Assembly: GCA_030159075.1 (NCBI GenBank)
Contig: BROG01000375.1
Coordinates: 1 to 64,000, forward strand
Direction of reading: 5' to 3'
Source: Atrina japonica
Lineage: Eukaryota > Mollusca > Bivalvia > Pterioida > Pinnidae
DNA length: 64,000 nt
The notes beneath the pieces are model-generated. The model saw only the letters and a list, made by a program, of their open reading frames with translations, was not told the origin of the DNA and did no database searches. Of this stretch, positions 22,301 through 37,300 are shown piece after piece (the stretch's first letter is position 1; every line of letters starts with the position of its first letter). The position numbers and the translations under genes are program-made.

Positions 22301-25300
22301 GCCAACAAACTCCACTTCATAGCCAACAAACTCCACTAATAGCCAACAAACTCCACTTCATAGCCAACAAACTCCACTTCATAGCAACAAATTCCACTTC
22401 ATAGCCAACAAACTCCACTAATAGCCAACAAACTCCACCAACAGTCAACAAACTCCACTTCATAGTCAACAACCTCCACTAATAGCCAACAAACGCCACT
22501 AATAGCCAACAAATTCCACTTCATAGCCAACAAACTCCACTTCATAGCCAACAAACTCCACTAATAGCCAACAAACTCCACTAACAGTCAACAAACTCCA
22601 CTTCATAGTCAACAACCTCCACTAATAGCCAACAAACGCCACTAATAGCCATAAATTCCACTTCATAGCCAACAAACTCCACTTCATAGCCAACAAATTC
22701 CACTTATAGCCAACAAATTCCACTATCTATTCATAATTGTCGGTTATTTTATCTTTATAATTCCAAATAAATGTTAGACTTTATTCTCTTTCACACACTG
22801 ACTTTTGACCTATTGATTATTTGAAATTGACATTTAACCCAAAATGGAAACTCACCCTGTCTATATACTGTAAGAGATCAAGCGCTTTCTTGAAGTCGTA
22901 CTCTGTTGCATCTAAATTTGTTCCGCAAATGTATAGCTTGAAATAAAGATAAGAAGCAAATTGTTTATGTAAAGCCATAAAAAAACAAAAAAACAGTCTG
23001 GTTCAATTCCAATTTCAAAAATGTTTTTGTCACCAATATGGTTGATGTCCTCCGTTGCCATTTTTAAAAATGCTGTAAACAATCAGACTTCACTGTAAAC
23101 CTTCTCTTGCCTATATTCAGAGGTCTGCTGTATCTCCTAACTATAAAATATTTCAATGCAGAAATATATATATATATATATATATAGTATACATATACAT
23201 ATATATTATTCACAATATATATATAACTGATATAACAAACAGACACACACAAATTTTCAGCAAAATAATAAAAACGTGAAATTTTTATTAAAAGCGTTTT
23301 ATTCATGGCCTTTAAAATGCCATAAAAAAAAAATGAAAAAAAAAAAACCCCAAAAACCCAGAGTACCACAAATGGATATGCTTGTTGTAAACTCTTCCCT
23401 GGCAAAATACTAGTAAAACCACCATGTTTTCAGAAAATCTCACAGTATATATTGGAGAGGATTACTTTTAGAGACTGGATTGAATTTGAACAAAATACTA
23501 TAACATATAAGAAAGTTATTAAATTTTGATATTTTTCATAAGAAATGCCAAATTTGGCATAAAAACATTGTTAACTCATCAACCCCTGTACTCATATTTA
23601 GACTCACCCAAATCAATAAATAGTATGGTCTTATGTCATACGTCAGGAATGAAAGAGTTCATATTGCATGTAAAATTATCATTAAATTCTGATTCTAAAT
23701 CATACACCCCTAAATTTGGACAGTGGACTTAACCATTTTTTGAACTTTGCAGGTCCAAATGTGACTTCAGGTCTTGATGAGTTAATGATGTTATTCAACT
23801 ACTGGTTATATATAACACTAGAATACAAGTGGAAATATCCAGTCTAAATAACAAGAAAAAAAATGGAGTATAGGCCATCATCATCTTTCCCTTGTCCTGC
23901 ATCACTTCAGTAAGTTATTCTGAGTCATTATTTTATTAACTCTCCTACCTCCGAAAAACAATGGACTCTTCTGGAAATCATAGACTAAGACCAGTCTTTA
24001 GTGGTGAATATTTTCCATTTTTATATTGGTGTATCAATACATACATACATACATATCACTAACATATGAAAGATGGCTGCCATCATCACACAGATGGACT
24101 CATTTTTTATGATTAACTTGGTGACACACACAAAATACCTGTGTTTAAGAATTTCAGTTTAAATGCAGTTTTGGAATAATAAGTTTGACAAGAAACACAC
24201 CCAAAAAGATCATACCTCGATTAATTCTGTTGGTGACAAAACTTTCATGTCATTTGGTTCCATACCCAAGTTCTACAACAAAGAACATTACTCATTAGTC
24301 AGCTGATGACAACTGTCTGGTGGATCTTAAGGGTCACCTGAGCAAAACATGACTACACTGAGAAAAGATTGATCTTGGGTTGATGATTTGTTGTACAAAT
24401 CTTTGGTTATAGCCCCTGTTCATCATCTAGAATACATAGATGATTCACAACAACTTCCTGTCTTTGTATACAAAAAGTTAATCAGTTTTGAGTTAAAAAG
24501 CCATTTGTATAAAACTGTACCCTCTCATCTGAAGCACCCTATAGTGCTTCGATTACAGACAGATTTCTTTTTCATACTTAGTAGAAACACCTTACCAATC
24601 ATGCATACAAAATTTGGAAGTCATCTGATCACTGGTTCATGAGAAAAAGATTTTTAAATATGTACAAAGTTTGGATTTTTTTTGGTCCCCTTTTGGCATC
24701 CCTGTGGGTCCTAGTCCTTTTTTCATTTCCAAATTTTATGCAGCTTCATTTTGGGATATTTCCTATCAAGTTTGGTTCAAGTTGGCCCACTGGTTTTTGA
24801 AAAGTTGAAAATGTCTAAAATTAGATTAACTTCTATTTTCTGTTTACTTAGGTGCATGTAACCTAAAGATTTGACCTCATGACCTTGAAATTTTGTCAAA
24901 ATGATCCTTAAAACCCTTACAACTTTCTCATATATCTTTCTGTACAAAAAGTCAATCAGTTTTGAGTTATTAAGCCATTTGTTTAAAACTGTACCCTATG
25001 TTATTGAAGCACCTTGTAGTGCCTCATTGATGGACAGATTCTGTTTTCATTTGCAAACTTTGTAGATATTGAAATAACAATCATGCAATATTTAAGATGT
25101 CTGATAATTGATTAATGAGAAACTTTTGAAGATGTACCAAGTTTTGGTTCTTTTTGGGGTCCCTTTTGGTCCATGAAGGGCAGGCAACAGATATTCCATA
25201 CACTGATTCAAAACCAAAATAACCACCCACACCACACTCTCCCATGAAGGGCAGGCGACAGATATCCCATTCACTGATTAAAAAACAAAGTCAAAAACCC

Positions 25301-28300
25301 AACCACACAAATACTTCCATGAAGGCAAGATAAATGATTCGCACTCATTTTTAAACAACACCCACCCACCTACATTCTCAAGTGAAGGGCAGGTAACAAA
25401 TATTTCATAAAATGATTTAACAAACAACCTCCCCCTACCCACCCATACTCTCTCAAAAAAAACAAAAACAAATATTTCATACACTGGTCTAAAACAGATA
25501 CAGAATATATATGATCAAAACTTTTAATTGCTTTACACAGATTTTCAGAATCAATTTCATTTTTTATCTTTTTTTCACCCTGGTGTGTCTGAATTGGGAG
25601 CGTAGTTTTTTTTAAACAATATAATGGAAGTTTTTGTGGATAAAAAGAAATACTTTAAGATCGAACAAAAAGATTAATTTCAAAAAGCATTTATAATTTA
25701 CCTCGATGACTAAGGGGGGTAACTGTTCCTGGTGTACAATAAGATCACGCTCTTCATTAATAGCTGAAATATAACAAAACATTATAATGTAAGGAGCAAA
25801 TTTTTCCATTTTTTATTCATTCATACAGGGTTTGATGTTAATAGTTGCCACTTGCTCAGGGGCAAGTAAAAGTTGGAACTGGGCAAGATTACAATAGTCA
25901 GTTGCCCAGCTGGGCAAGCATTCAATGTTTCAAGAAGCTTAAGTTTTCGAAAGTAATCAATTTCCTTCTACTTGTAGCTTGTAATAAGTTTTAAATAATG
26001 AGAAACTTAAAGCTGTCCACCTGTTCATAAAATGCATGATACAGTGAAACCTCTCCATAATGTCTATGTGAATTGTATAAGGAAGCACATTGCAAACATC
26101 ACAGGAATATGGCTACAATACAGATCCACATTGTGATATATAGGTGACAGAAGCACATCACATGAATGTGGCTACAATATAGATCCACATTGTGATATAT
26201 AGGTGACAGAAGCACATCACATGAATGTGGCTACAATACAGATCCACATTGTGATATATAGGTGACAGAAGCACATCACATGAATGTGGCTACAATACAG
26301 ATCCACGTTGTGATATATAGGTGACAGAAGCACATCACAGGACTGTGACTACAATATAGATCCATGTTGTGATATATAGGTGACAGAAGGACATCCCCCG
26401 ACTGTGGCTACAATAAAGATCCACGTTGTGATATGTAGGTGACAGAAGCACATCACATGAATGTGGCTACAATACAGATCCACGTTGTGATATGTAGGTG
26501 ACAGAAGCACATCACATGAATGTGGCTACAATACAGATCCACGTTGTGATATATAGGTGACAGAAGCACATCACAGGACTGTGGCTACAATATAGATCCA
26601 CATTGTGATATATAGGTGACAGAAGGACATCCCCCGACTGTGGCTACAATAAAGATCCACGTTGTGATATGTAGGTGACAGAAGCACATCACAGGACTGT
26701 GACTACAATATAGATCCACATTGTGATATATAGGTGACAGAAGGACATCCCCCGACTGTGGCTACAATAAAGATCCACGTTGTGATATGTAGGTGACAGA
26801 AGCACATCACATGAATGTGGCTACAATACAGATCCACATTGTGATATATAGGTGACAGAAGCACATCACATGAATGTGGCTACAATATAGATCCACGTTG
26901 TGATATATAGGTGACAGAAGCACATCACATGAATGTGGCTACAATACAGATCCACACTGTGATATATAGGTGACAGAAGCACATCACAGGACTGTGACTA
27001 CAATACAGATCCACATTGTGATATATAGGTGACAGAAGCACATCACATGAATGTGGCTACAATACAGATCCACATTGTGATATATAGGTGACAGAAGCAC
27101 ATCACATGAATGTGGCTACAATACAGATCCACATTGTGATATATAGGTGACAGAAGCACATCACAGGTCTGTGACTACAATATAGATCCACATTGTGATA
27201 TATAGGTGACAGAAGGACATCACAGGACTGTGGCTACAATACAGATCCACATTGTGATATATAGGTGACAGAAGCACATCCCCCGACTGTGGCTACAATA
27301 AAGATCCACATTGTGATATATAGGTGACAGAAGCACATCACAGGACTGTGACTACAATATAGATCCACATTGTGATATATAGGTGACAGAAGGACATCCC
27401 CCGACTGTGGCTACAATAAAGATCCACGTTGTGATATGTAGGTGACAGAAGCACATCACAGGACTGTGACTACAATATAGATCCACATTGTGATATATAG
27501 GTGACAGAAGCACATCACAGGACTGTGGCTACAATATAGATCCATGTCATGATTTGGAGGTGACAGAAGCACATTACAGGAATGTGGTTAAAATATAGAT
27601 CCACGTTGTGGTATGTAGATGACAGGACATCACAGGACTGTGGCTACAATATAGATCCACGTTGTGTTATGTAGGTGACACAAGCACATCACAGGACTGT
27701 GGCTACAATATAGATCCATGTTGTGTTATGTAGGTGACACAAGCACATCACAGGACTGTGGCTACAATATAGATCCACGTTGTGTTATGTAGGTGACACA
27801 AGCACATCACAGGACTGTGGCTACAATATAGATCCACGTTGTGTTATGTAGGTGACAGAAGCACATCACAGGACTGTGGCTACAATATATACACACACTT
27901 AATATGTAGGTGACACAAGCACATCACAGGACTGTGGCTACAATATAGATCCACGTTGTGTTATGTAGGTGACAGAAGCACATCACATGAATGTGGCTAC
28001 AATATAGATCCACGTTGTGTTATGTAGGTGACAGAAGCACATCACATGAATGTGGCTACAATATAGATCCACGTTGTGTTATGTAGGTGACAGAAGCACA
28101 TCACAGGACTGTGGCTACAATATAGATCCATGTTGTGATTTGTAGGTGACAGAAGCACATCACAGGACTGTGGCTACAATACAGATCCACATTGTGGTAT
28201 GTAGATGACAGGACATCACCGGACTGTGGCTACAATATGGATCCACATTGTGGTATGTAGGTGACAGAAGGACATCCCCCGACTGTGGCTACAATAAAAA

Positions 28301-31300
28301 TCCATGTTGTGGTATGTAGGTGACAGAAGGACATCCCCCGACTGTGGCTACAATATAGATCCATGTTGTGATATGTAGATGGCAGATTCAGTATTCTGAC
28401 ACCATTAAGTGAATGGTAAGCAATTAAAATTTTTTAAGCAAACATTAACATGACTGACTGATGTATGGACAGACACTGACCTATAGTCCACCACCCATCA
28501 CCAGTTTTCACTGCTAGAGGACTAGTAAAAAGTTTTGATTTAATGTAATAATAACAGGTTTCATCTTTTTTGTTGACATTCACTACAAAATCGACATACC
28601 TGCTATATTGCTGTCTACCATTGGGTCGTTTTCATCTGCAGCCAAACCAGCAAGTTTACTGAGACTTAGAAGTGTCTAAAGATATATAATTATACAAAAT
28701 AAATAACAATGATATCACAAACACAATATGGCCCACAGATATAAGATATATAATTATACAAAATAAATAACAATGATATCACAAACACAATATGGCCCAC
28801 AGATATAAGATATATAATTATACAAATTAAATAACAATGATATCACAAACTCACACATAATATGGCCCAAGGATTACAATAAGATCCAAGACTTGAAATT
28901 GAAATTCTGTGTTATAAATTGTCCTGGAAGTCAATCACTCTAAAATCATAATACGTTCTTCCAGTAAATACAGTGGAACTTCCATTTTAAGTGACTGACA
29001 GTGGACTGATTAGTGAGATGTTACAGTGGAAACTCGCTATTAAGATCACTTAAGTGACTGACTGACTGACAGTGGACTGATTAGTGAGATGTTACAGTGG
29101 AAACTCGCTATTAAGATCACTTAAGTGACTGACTGACAGTGGTCTGATTAGTGAGATGTTACAGTGGAAAGTTGATATTAAGATCACTTAAGTGACTGAC
29201 TGACAGTGGACTGATTAGTGAGATGTTATAAACATCGCTATTAAGATCACTTAAGTGACTGACTGACAGTGGACTGATTAGTGAGATTTTACAGTGGAAA
29301 CTCGCTATTAAGATCACTTAAGTGACTGACTGACAGTGGACTGATTAGTGAGCTCTTACAGTAAAACTTTACTATTAAGACCACCTAGGTGTCAGGGTTA
29401 GTGACTAATTAGTGAGGCGTTACAGTGGTAATTTGCTCTTCGCTATTACGATCACTTAAGTGACTGACAGTGTAGTGATTGGTGAGATGTTACAGTGGGA
29501 ACTCGCTATTAAGATCACTTAAGTGACTGACTGACAGTGGACTGATTAGTGAGGTGTTACAATGGAAACTCGCTATTAAGATCACTTAAGTGACTGACTG
29601 ACAGTGGACTGATTAGTGAGCTGTTAAAGTGGAACCTACTTTTAGATCACTTAAGTGACTGACAGTGAAATGATAAGTGAGTTGTTACAGTGGAACCTCG
29701 CCATTAAGATCACTTAAGTGAATGACTGACAGTGTAGTGATCAGTGAGCTGTAACAGTGGAACTTCGCTATTAAGATCACTTAAGTGAATGACTGACAGT
29801 GGACTGATTAGTGAGGTATTACAGTGGAAACTCACTATTAAGATCACTTAAGTGACTGACTGACAGTGGACTGATTAGTGAGATGTTACAGTGGAAACTC
29901 GCTATTAAGATCACTTAAGTGACTGACTGACAGTGGACTGATTAGTGAGATGTTACAGTGGAAAGTTGATATTAAGATCACTTAAGTGACTGACTGACAG
30001 TGGACTGATTAGTGAGATGTTACAGTGGAACCTCGCTATTAAGATCACTTAAGTGACTGACTGACAGTGGACTGATTAGTGAGATTTTACGGTGGAAACT
30101 CACTATTAAGATCACTTAAGTGACTGACTGACAGTGGACTGATTAGTGAGCTCTTACAGTAAAACTTCACTATTAAGACCACCTAGGTGTCAGGGTTAGT
30201 GACTAATTAGTGAGGCGTTACAGTGGAAATTCGCTCTTCGCTATTACGATCACTTAAGTGACTGACTGACAGTGGAGTGATTGGTGAGATGTTACAGTGG
30301 AAACTCGCTATTAAGATCACTTAAGTGACTGACTGACAGTGGAGTGATTGGTGAGATGTTACAGTGGAAACTCGCTATTAAGATCACTTAAGTGACTGAC
30401 TGACAGTGGACTGATTAGTGAGGTGTTACAATGGAAACTCGCTATTAAGATCACTTAAGTGACTGACTGACAGTGAACTGATTAGTGAGTTGTTACAGTG
30501 GAACCTCGTCATTAAGATCACTTAAGTGAATGACTGACAGTGTAGTGATTAGTGAGCTGTAACAGTGGAACTTCGCTATTAAGATCACTTAAGTGACTGA
30601 GTGACAGTGGACTGATTAGTGAGGTGTTACAGTGGAAACTTGCTATTAAGATCACTTAAGTGACTGACTGACAGTGAACTGATTAGTGAGCTGTTAAAGT
30701 GGAACCTACTTTTAGATCACTTAAGTGACTGACAGTGAAATGATAAGTGAGTTGTTACAGTGGAACCTCGTCATTAAGATCACTTAAGTGAATGACTGAC
30801 AGTGTAGTGATCAGTGAGCTGTAACAGTGGAACTTCGCTATTAAGATCACTTAAGTGAATGACTGACAGTGGACTGATTAGTTAGGTATTACAGTGGAAA
30901 CTCGCTATTAAGATCACTTAAGTGACTGACTGACAGTGGACTGATTAGTGAGATGTTACAGTGGAAACTCGCTATTAAGATCACTTAAGTGACTGACTGA
31001 CAGTGAACTGATTAGTGAGATGTTACAGTGGAAAGTTGATATTAAGATCACTTAAGTGACTGACTGACAGTGGACTGATTAGTGAGATGTTACAGTGGAA
31101 CCTCACTATTAAGATCACTTAAGTGACTGACTGACAGTGGACTGATTAGTGAGATTTTACAGTGGAAACTCACTATTAAGATCACTTAAGTGACTGACTG
31201 ACAGTGGACTGATTAGTGAGCTCTTACAGTAAAACTTCACTATTAAGACCACCTAGGTGTCTTAGTGACTAATTACTGAGGCGTTACAGTGGAAATTCGC

Positions 31301-34300
31301 TCTTCGCTATTACGATCACTTAAGTGACTGACTGACAGTGGAGTGATTGGTGAGATGTTAGTGGAAACTCGCTATTAAGATCACTTAAGTGACTGACTGA
31401 CAGTGGACTGATTAGTGAGGTGTTACAATGGAAACTCGCTATTAAGATCACTTAAGTGACTGACTGACAATGGACTGATTAGTGAGCTGTTAAAGTGGAA
31501 CCTACTTTTAGATCACTTAAGTGACTGACAGTGAAATGATAAGTGAGTTGTTACAGTGGAACCTTGCCATTAAGATCACTTAAGTGAATGACTGACAGTG
31601 TAGTGATTAGTGAGCTGTAACAGTGGAACTTCGCTATTAAGATCACTTAAGTGACTGACTGACAGTGGACTGATTAGTGAGGTGTTACAGTGGAAACTTG
31701 CTATTAAGATCACTTAAGTGACTGACTGACAGTGAACTGATCAGTGAGCTGTTAAAGTGGAACCTACTTTTAGATCACTTAAGTGACTGACAGTGAAATG
31801 ATAAGTTAGTTGTTACAGTGGAACCTCGTCATTAAGATCACTTAAGTGAATGACTGACAGTGTAGTGATCAGTGAGCTGTAACAGTGGAACTTCGCTATT
31901 AAGATCACTTAAGTGAATGACTGACAGTGGACTGATTAGTGAGGTGTTAGAGTGGAAACTTGCTATTAAGATCACTTAAGTGACTGACTGACAGTGAACT
32001 GATTAGTGAGGTGTTACAGTGGAAACTCGCTATTAAGGTCACTTAAGTGAATGACTGACAGTGTAGTGATTAGTGAGCTGTAACAGTGGAACTTCGCTAT
32101 TAAGATCACTTAAGTGACTGACTGACAGTGGACTGATTAGTGAGGTAGTGGAAACTGCTATTAAGATCACTTAAGTTGAAGTGGACTGACAGTGAACTGA
32201 TTAGTGAGCTGTTAAAGTGGAACCTTGCTTTTAGATCACTTAAGTGACTGACAGTGAAATGATAAGTGAGTTGTTACAGTGGAACCTCGCCATTAAGATC
32301 ACTTAAGTGACTGACTGACAGTGGACTGTTACAGTGGAACCTTGCTATTAAGATCACTTAAGTGACTGACTGACAGTGGACTGATTAGTGACTGTTACAG
32401 TGGAACCTCGCTATTAAGATCACTTAAGTGACTGACTGACAGTGGACTGAGTAGTGAGCTGTTGAAGTGGAACCTCGCTATTAAAATCACTTTAAATACT
32501 GACTGACAATGGACTGAATAGAGAGCTGTTTTGGAAACTTGCATCTAAGATCACTTAAATGACTGACTGACAGTGGACTAATTAGTGAGGTGTTACAGTG
32601 GAAACTCGCCCTTTGCTATTAAGATCACTTAATTGACTGACTGACAGTGGACTGAATAGTGAGCTGTTATGGAAACTTGCATCTAAGATCACTTCAATGA
32701 CTGACTGACAGTGGACTAATTAGTGAGGTGTTACAGTGGAAACTCGCTCTTCGCTATTAAGATCACTTAAGTGACTGACTGACAGTGGACTGATTGGTGA
32801 GATGTTACAGTGGAAACTCGCTATTAAGATCACTTAAGTGACTGACTGACAGTGGACTGATTAGGGAGCTGTTATAGTGGAAACTCGTTATTAAGATCAC
32901 TTAAGTGACTGACTGACAGTGGACTGATTAGTGGCTGTAACAGTGGAACTTCGCTATTAAGATCACTTAAGTGACTGACTGACAGTGAACTGATTAGTGA
33001 GGTGTTACAGTGGAAACTCGCTATTAAGATCACTTAAGTGAATGACTGACAGTGAACTGATAAGGGAGCTGTTACAGTGGAACCTCGGAAATTAAGACCA
33101 CTTAAGTGACTGACTGACTGACAGTAGACTGATTAGGGAACTGTTAGAGTGGAACCTCGGGATTATTACCACTTAAGTGACTGACTGACAGTGGACTGAT
33201 TAGCGAGGTGTTAAAGTGGAACCTCACAATTAAGACCACGCAAGTGACTGACTGACAGTGGACTAATTAGTAACCTGTTAGAGTGGAACCTAACTATTAA
33301 AGCGATATGAGCTGTCCTCGGTGCAAAATTTTACATGTATATCTTATGTAATATTTGATCTCATATATATCCCAAAGAGACCACCTGATCGTTAGAATAA
33401 CAAATGCATGCGTATAATTGCAACACTCTTGCCAAACGTAACTCGTTATATCAGTTTGACCATCATTCTGACCATTGCAAATTAACCTTCGGTAATTTTT
33501 ACGAAGATTACAGAGTGTCAAAGAAGCACATATGATTTGTAGTTAATATATATTTTATTCTTATTACTCTTTGTATTTACTTTTGTACATCATCATGTTA
33601 TACCTAAATCAGACAAAGTTGGTCTTCATTATCATTTCAAAACGTTTGTTACTGTTTTTATCTATGTGTCAGGTTTATTGGGTGATCTCGGCCCATTTTT
33701 AACTCATCCCATTGCAGTCTCGGCTTTATCATTCTTGGCACATATTTCGGCCAATAGCAATTTAGTGCATATTTATTGACAGCGGGAGAACTTGGCCAAT
33801 GTACCATGACTAATTAAAGTTGGCTCATTGAAACAAAGACCACAGGTAAACCGTATATCAACAATGAAACAAGGATAGAAATACAAGAAATTAAAAGAAA
33901 ATAATTTGATCGAAATCTGCCTCACGGCTTTGTTTATTTTGAGATTCAAGATAAAATTTTAATTTAGGGAATCATACGTAGTTCGGTCCAGTGGAGTGGT
34001 CAGTTAAAATTTACTTTTACAGGAAAATCATAGTAACCTCTTACTTTGATGTTAAAACAGTTATTTTAATGTCGAAGGGAATAAAATTTGTTGACGTTTT
34101 GAATGAATATAAAATATTTCATGAATATTCAGCAGACGGCAAATACACCAACAAAACATTTATTTCTGAAAATATTGTTCACATGCAATTTAAAAATAGA
34201 TACTGCTTTCCACTAAACACAGGTTAAACTTGGCAGGTTACTTTACACCAAGCATAAATAATATTTCAAAACAAAGGAACACTCGACATCTGCCACCATT

Positions 34301-37300
34301 ACATTATGGAAATGAAGTTACACAGGACATCTCTTGTACAGTAAACATATTTTCATTTTTTACAGTGATTGTTTTGGATAAAAAACAAACAGCAACTTAT
34401 TCTCCAAACTAGTTTTCCTTCATTCCTGATATTTTTATTTATATAAATGCTACAATCGCATGCAGATCACTTGATAATAGCTTTACTCCACCGAAAAGCA
34501 ATGTAGATACGCAGGATTCTGATTTGCTTCTGGTATTTAAAATAGCATTGAAAAGCACATACACTGAAACCTGTATATACAGGCCACCCAAGGGACCAGA
34601 AAATATTGACCTTTACGTGCAGGTGACCCTTATTCACAGGTTCAATTAGTTGAAGTATGCAGTCAAGGGACTTGAAAAAACTGGCCTTTATAAACAGATT
34701 ATCCTTATATAGAGGTGGCTGCTATAGCAGGTTTTACTGAACTTCACTTTCTAAGAAAATCAAATCCTGAATTTAAAAAGTAAATATAAAACACATATAA
34801 AAATAGGTCGACTTTAACATATGCCAATTGTGTGTGGGGCCAAGATTGTTGATAGACCTAGCGTGTGAAGAACCAAGACCTCCTGACCAAATTAAGAAGT
34901 GCATTTGATTTGGTGAAAGAGTTTATCTGAAAGGTCATTACAGAAATACAGCCTGGTAAGGGAAAACCTCAATTCTAATGAAACTTTTTTCTACAAATAA
35001 CTTTGAAAATAATATCCTTTACAACGTTTTACATGTTTGATAATGTATTTAAACACACATTTTATCATATTCTCGACTATATGTCATTGGACAAAAATCA
35101 TCATTGTGACAGCTTACATCGCTTTAAAACCACTTAAGTGACTGACTGACAGTGGACTGATTAGCACGGTGGTCTGATAAATGTGGGTCTGGACTCAGTT
35201 TATGTTTATTAAGAAATTTTCAGTTTTAAATGTGAGGTGGTCTCTTAAATGAAGTGGTAATCTTTAGATGAGGTTCCACTCTATTCTGAACTTCATTAAC
35301 TACAAAAAGTCGGAGTTAAAAAAATCAGTCAATGTGTATTGTTTTGAAAGTTGAAATATGAATGCCTCGTATTCCTGGGCCCAGATGTCATTCAAATTTT
35401 TCCCAGCAAGTTTACTAAAACTTAGCAAGAATTTTCCAAGACCTTTCAAAATAAGCTAATTCATATCTACTTATAAATTACAAAACAAAACATTTATCAT
35501 CAATAGTATAAGAAGAAAATAATATACCTGTTATCTTGGAAGGGTTTACACAATAACAGGTCAATCAATTTAGCCCTAACAGTAAAATTCCATCCATATT
35601 TACTGTGACCTTTACATGAGTGGGTTGACCCTGAGTCGAGATCAGGACTCTCAGACTTCCCATACAGAACATTTGTGCCAAGAATGAGGTTGCATAACTA
35701 TGACCTAAACAAAAAAATCCATCCAACATAACAGAAGGGACTCTGTAAACCTCATGTCTTTTCAAATTTCAAAAATTAACCCAAGATAAACATGATAATC
35801 AACTAACACTCGTTGTGGAATCTCTATTCATATTCCTGTACATTTTGTGAAAATAAGCTCAGGTTCAGTGTGGTATTCATATACAATTAGTAAGGTTGAG
35901 TTAATTAATTGCAACTGAAAAAGTGCCAAACCTATGGTTCTCAACAATGTTCACAAAATATATAGGAATTTAAGAATTTTTATGCTTGTGTATCTCTCTT
36001 TTTTGTTATTGAATATCAATCTAAGTAGTAAAAATGGGGGGGGGGGGGGGATTTTTTGGAAGAAAAAAAAACACAGCACATGTCCCTTTAAGAAACTGGC
36101 ACTCACCTTTTTCTTTGGAAGAGATTTGTTTTCCATACGTGCTAGTTCCAACAATGTTAGATGTGCCTGAAATAAAATTGATATGCATATATTTTTACTA
36201 TGATTTTGACCCTTCATATCCATATATTTTTTACTTTGACCTTAACCACAGGCACAGTTAATACAGATTCCATACATATATTTCCACGAGAGACAAGATC
36301 ATATATTCATCTTAACTTTTAAATTACCCATCACCTGGAAAGTTCTGTATGAGAACAGTTTTAATTCTTTTCTATCTTACTTTGACCCTAAGGCAGTTAT
36401 CTCATTTGACCTAAAGGTAATGACCTGCATGCAAATCAGAATCATCTATCCATGAAGGACAATAGGTTGGTATGTGTATGAAAAAAAAAAGTACTTTGGC
36501 GGGCCCTTTTCTGTAGTTTCCATGGGGAAAATATTCGACCCCACTCCCAATGCAAAATGTGTGTGTTTTTCCCCAAATTTGATCATAAAAAAATTCCCTT
36601 TGGGTGTACACACAGTGACTGTTACCAAAATGATTAATTGCTGGGGCAAATGCATTTAGAATTACATTACATTTATATATTTTTATTTATATTTGAAATT
36701 GATGAAAGGTGAGTTATGATTTTTACATTAAACAAAAATTGTCAGAAGACAACAAAGCTCACCAGATATGGGTGTATATTTTCAAAATAGGTGTTTGAGC
36801 CACAGCTGTCAGGTTTTAAGGTCAAGGCACAGTAAATATTTTGATTTCAGACTAAAGTTTTTTTAAAAGTAGATCAAAGTCCAAGGTCAAGATGTCAAAA
36901 GTCAAGGTACCAAATGAAAGCTCTGGTCATAAGGAATATATATGTGAACTATCAAAGTCCTGTCCCTTGTGGTTAAAAAGATATGGGCCAGGTTAAAGTT
37001 TTGTTTATGGATACCGACAACAACAATGCCACTGTTGGGGTATGCCATTAGCTCTCAGGACTTTCATCTAAACGAAAAAAAAAAAGGGTGACTAACATAT
37101 TGACAAATACATCTGTCCTAGTGGGCCTTATTTTTCTCTCAACTCTGTGTGGGGTTATATATAAGGCCATGTAAAAAAAATATCTGGTTCTCAGACAATT
37201 AGCCTTCCAAAATGGGCAAGGTAGGTACCCTAGGTATTTTATTTTATTTTTTATTTCCAAATTATTGTTTATATACCTTGAAGGCAAGAAAATAAAAAGA

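Noticed and set aside
26095..28385. CRISPR-like array
   Set aside because: Units are contiguous with no unique spacers, and this is a eukaryotic intron; it is a minisatellite.
29002..33295. Centromeric satellite
   Set aside because: It lies inside an intron of an intact gene and resembles a MITE, so a local expansion is more likely.
35390..35450. Extra NUP133 exon resembling exon 16 ('LLS.SKLAG'-like text)
   Set aside because: It contains an in-frame stop, lacks splice sites and would break the confirmed phase between exons 15 and 16; chance or old duplicate.
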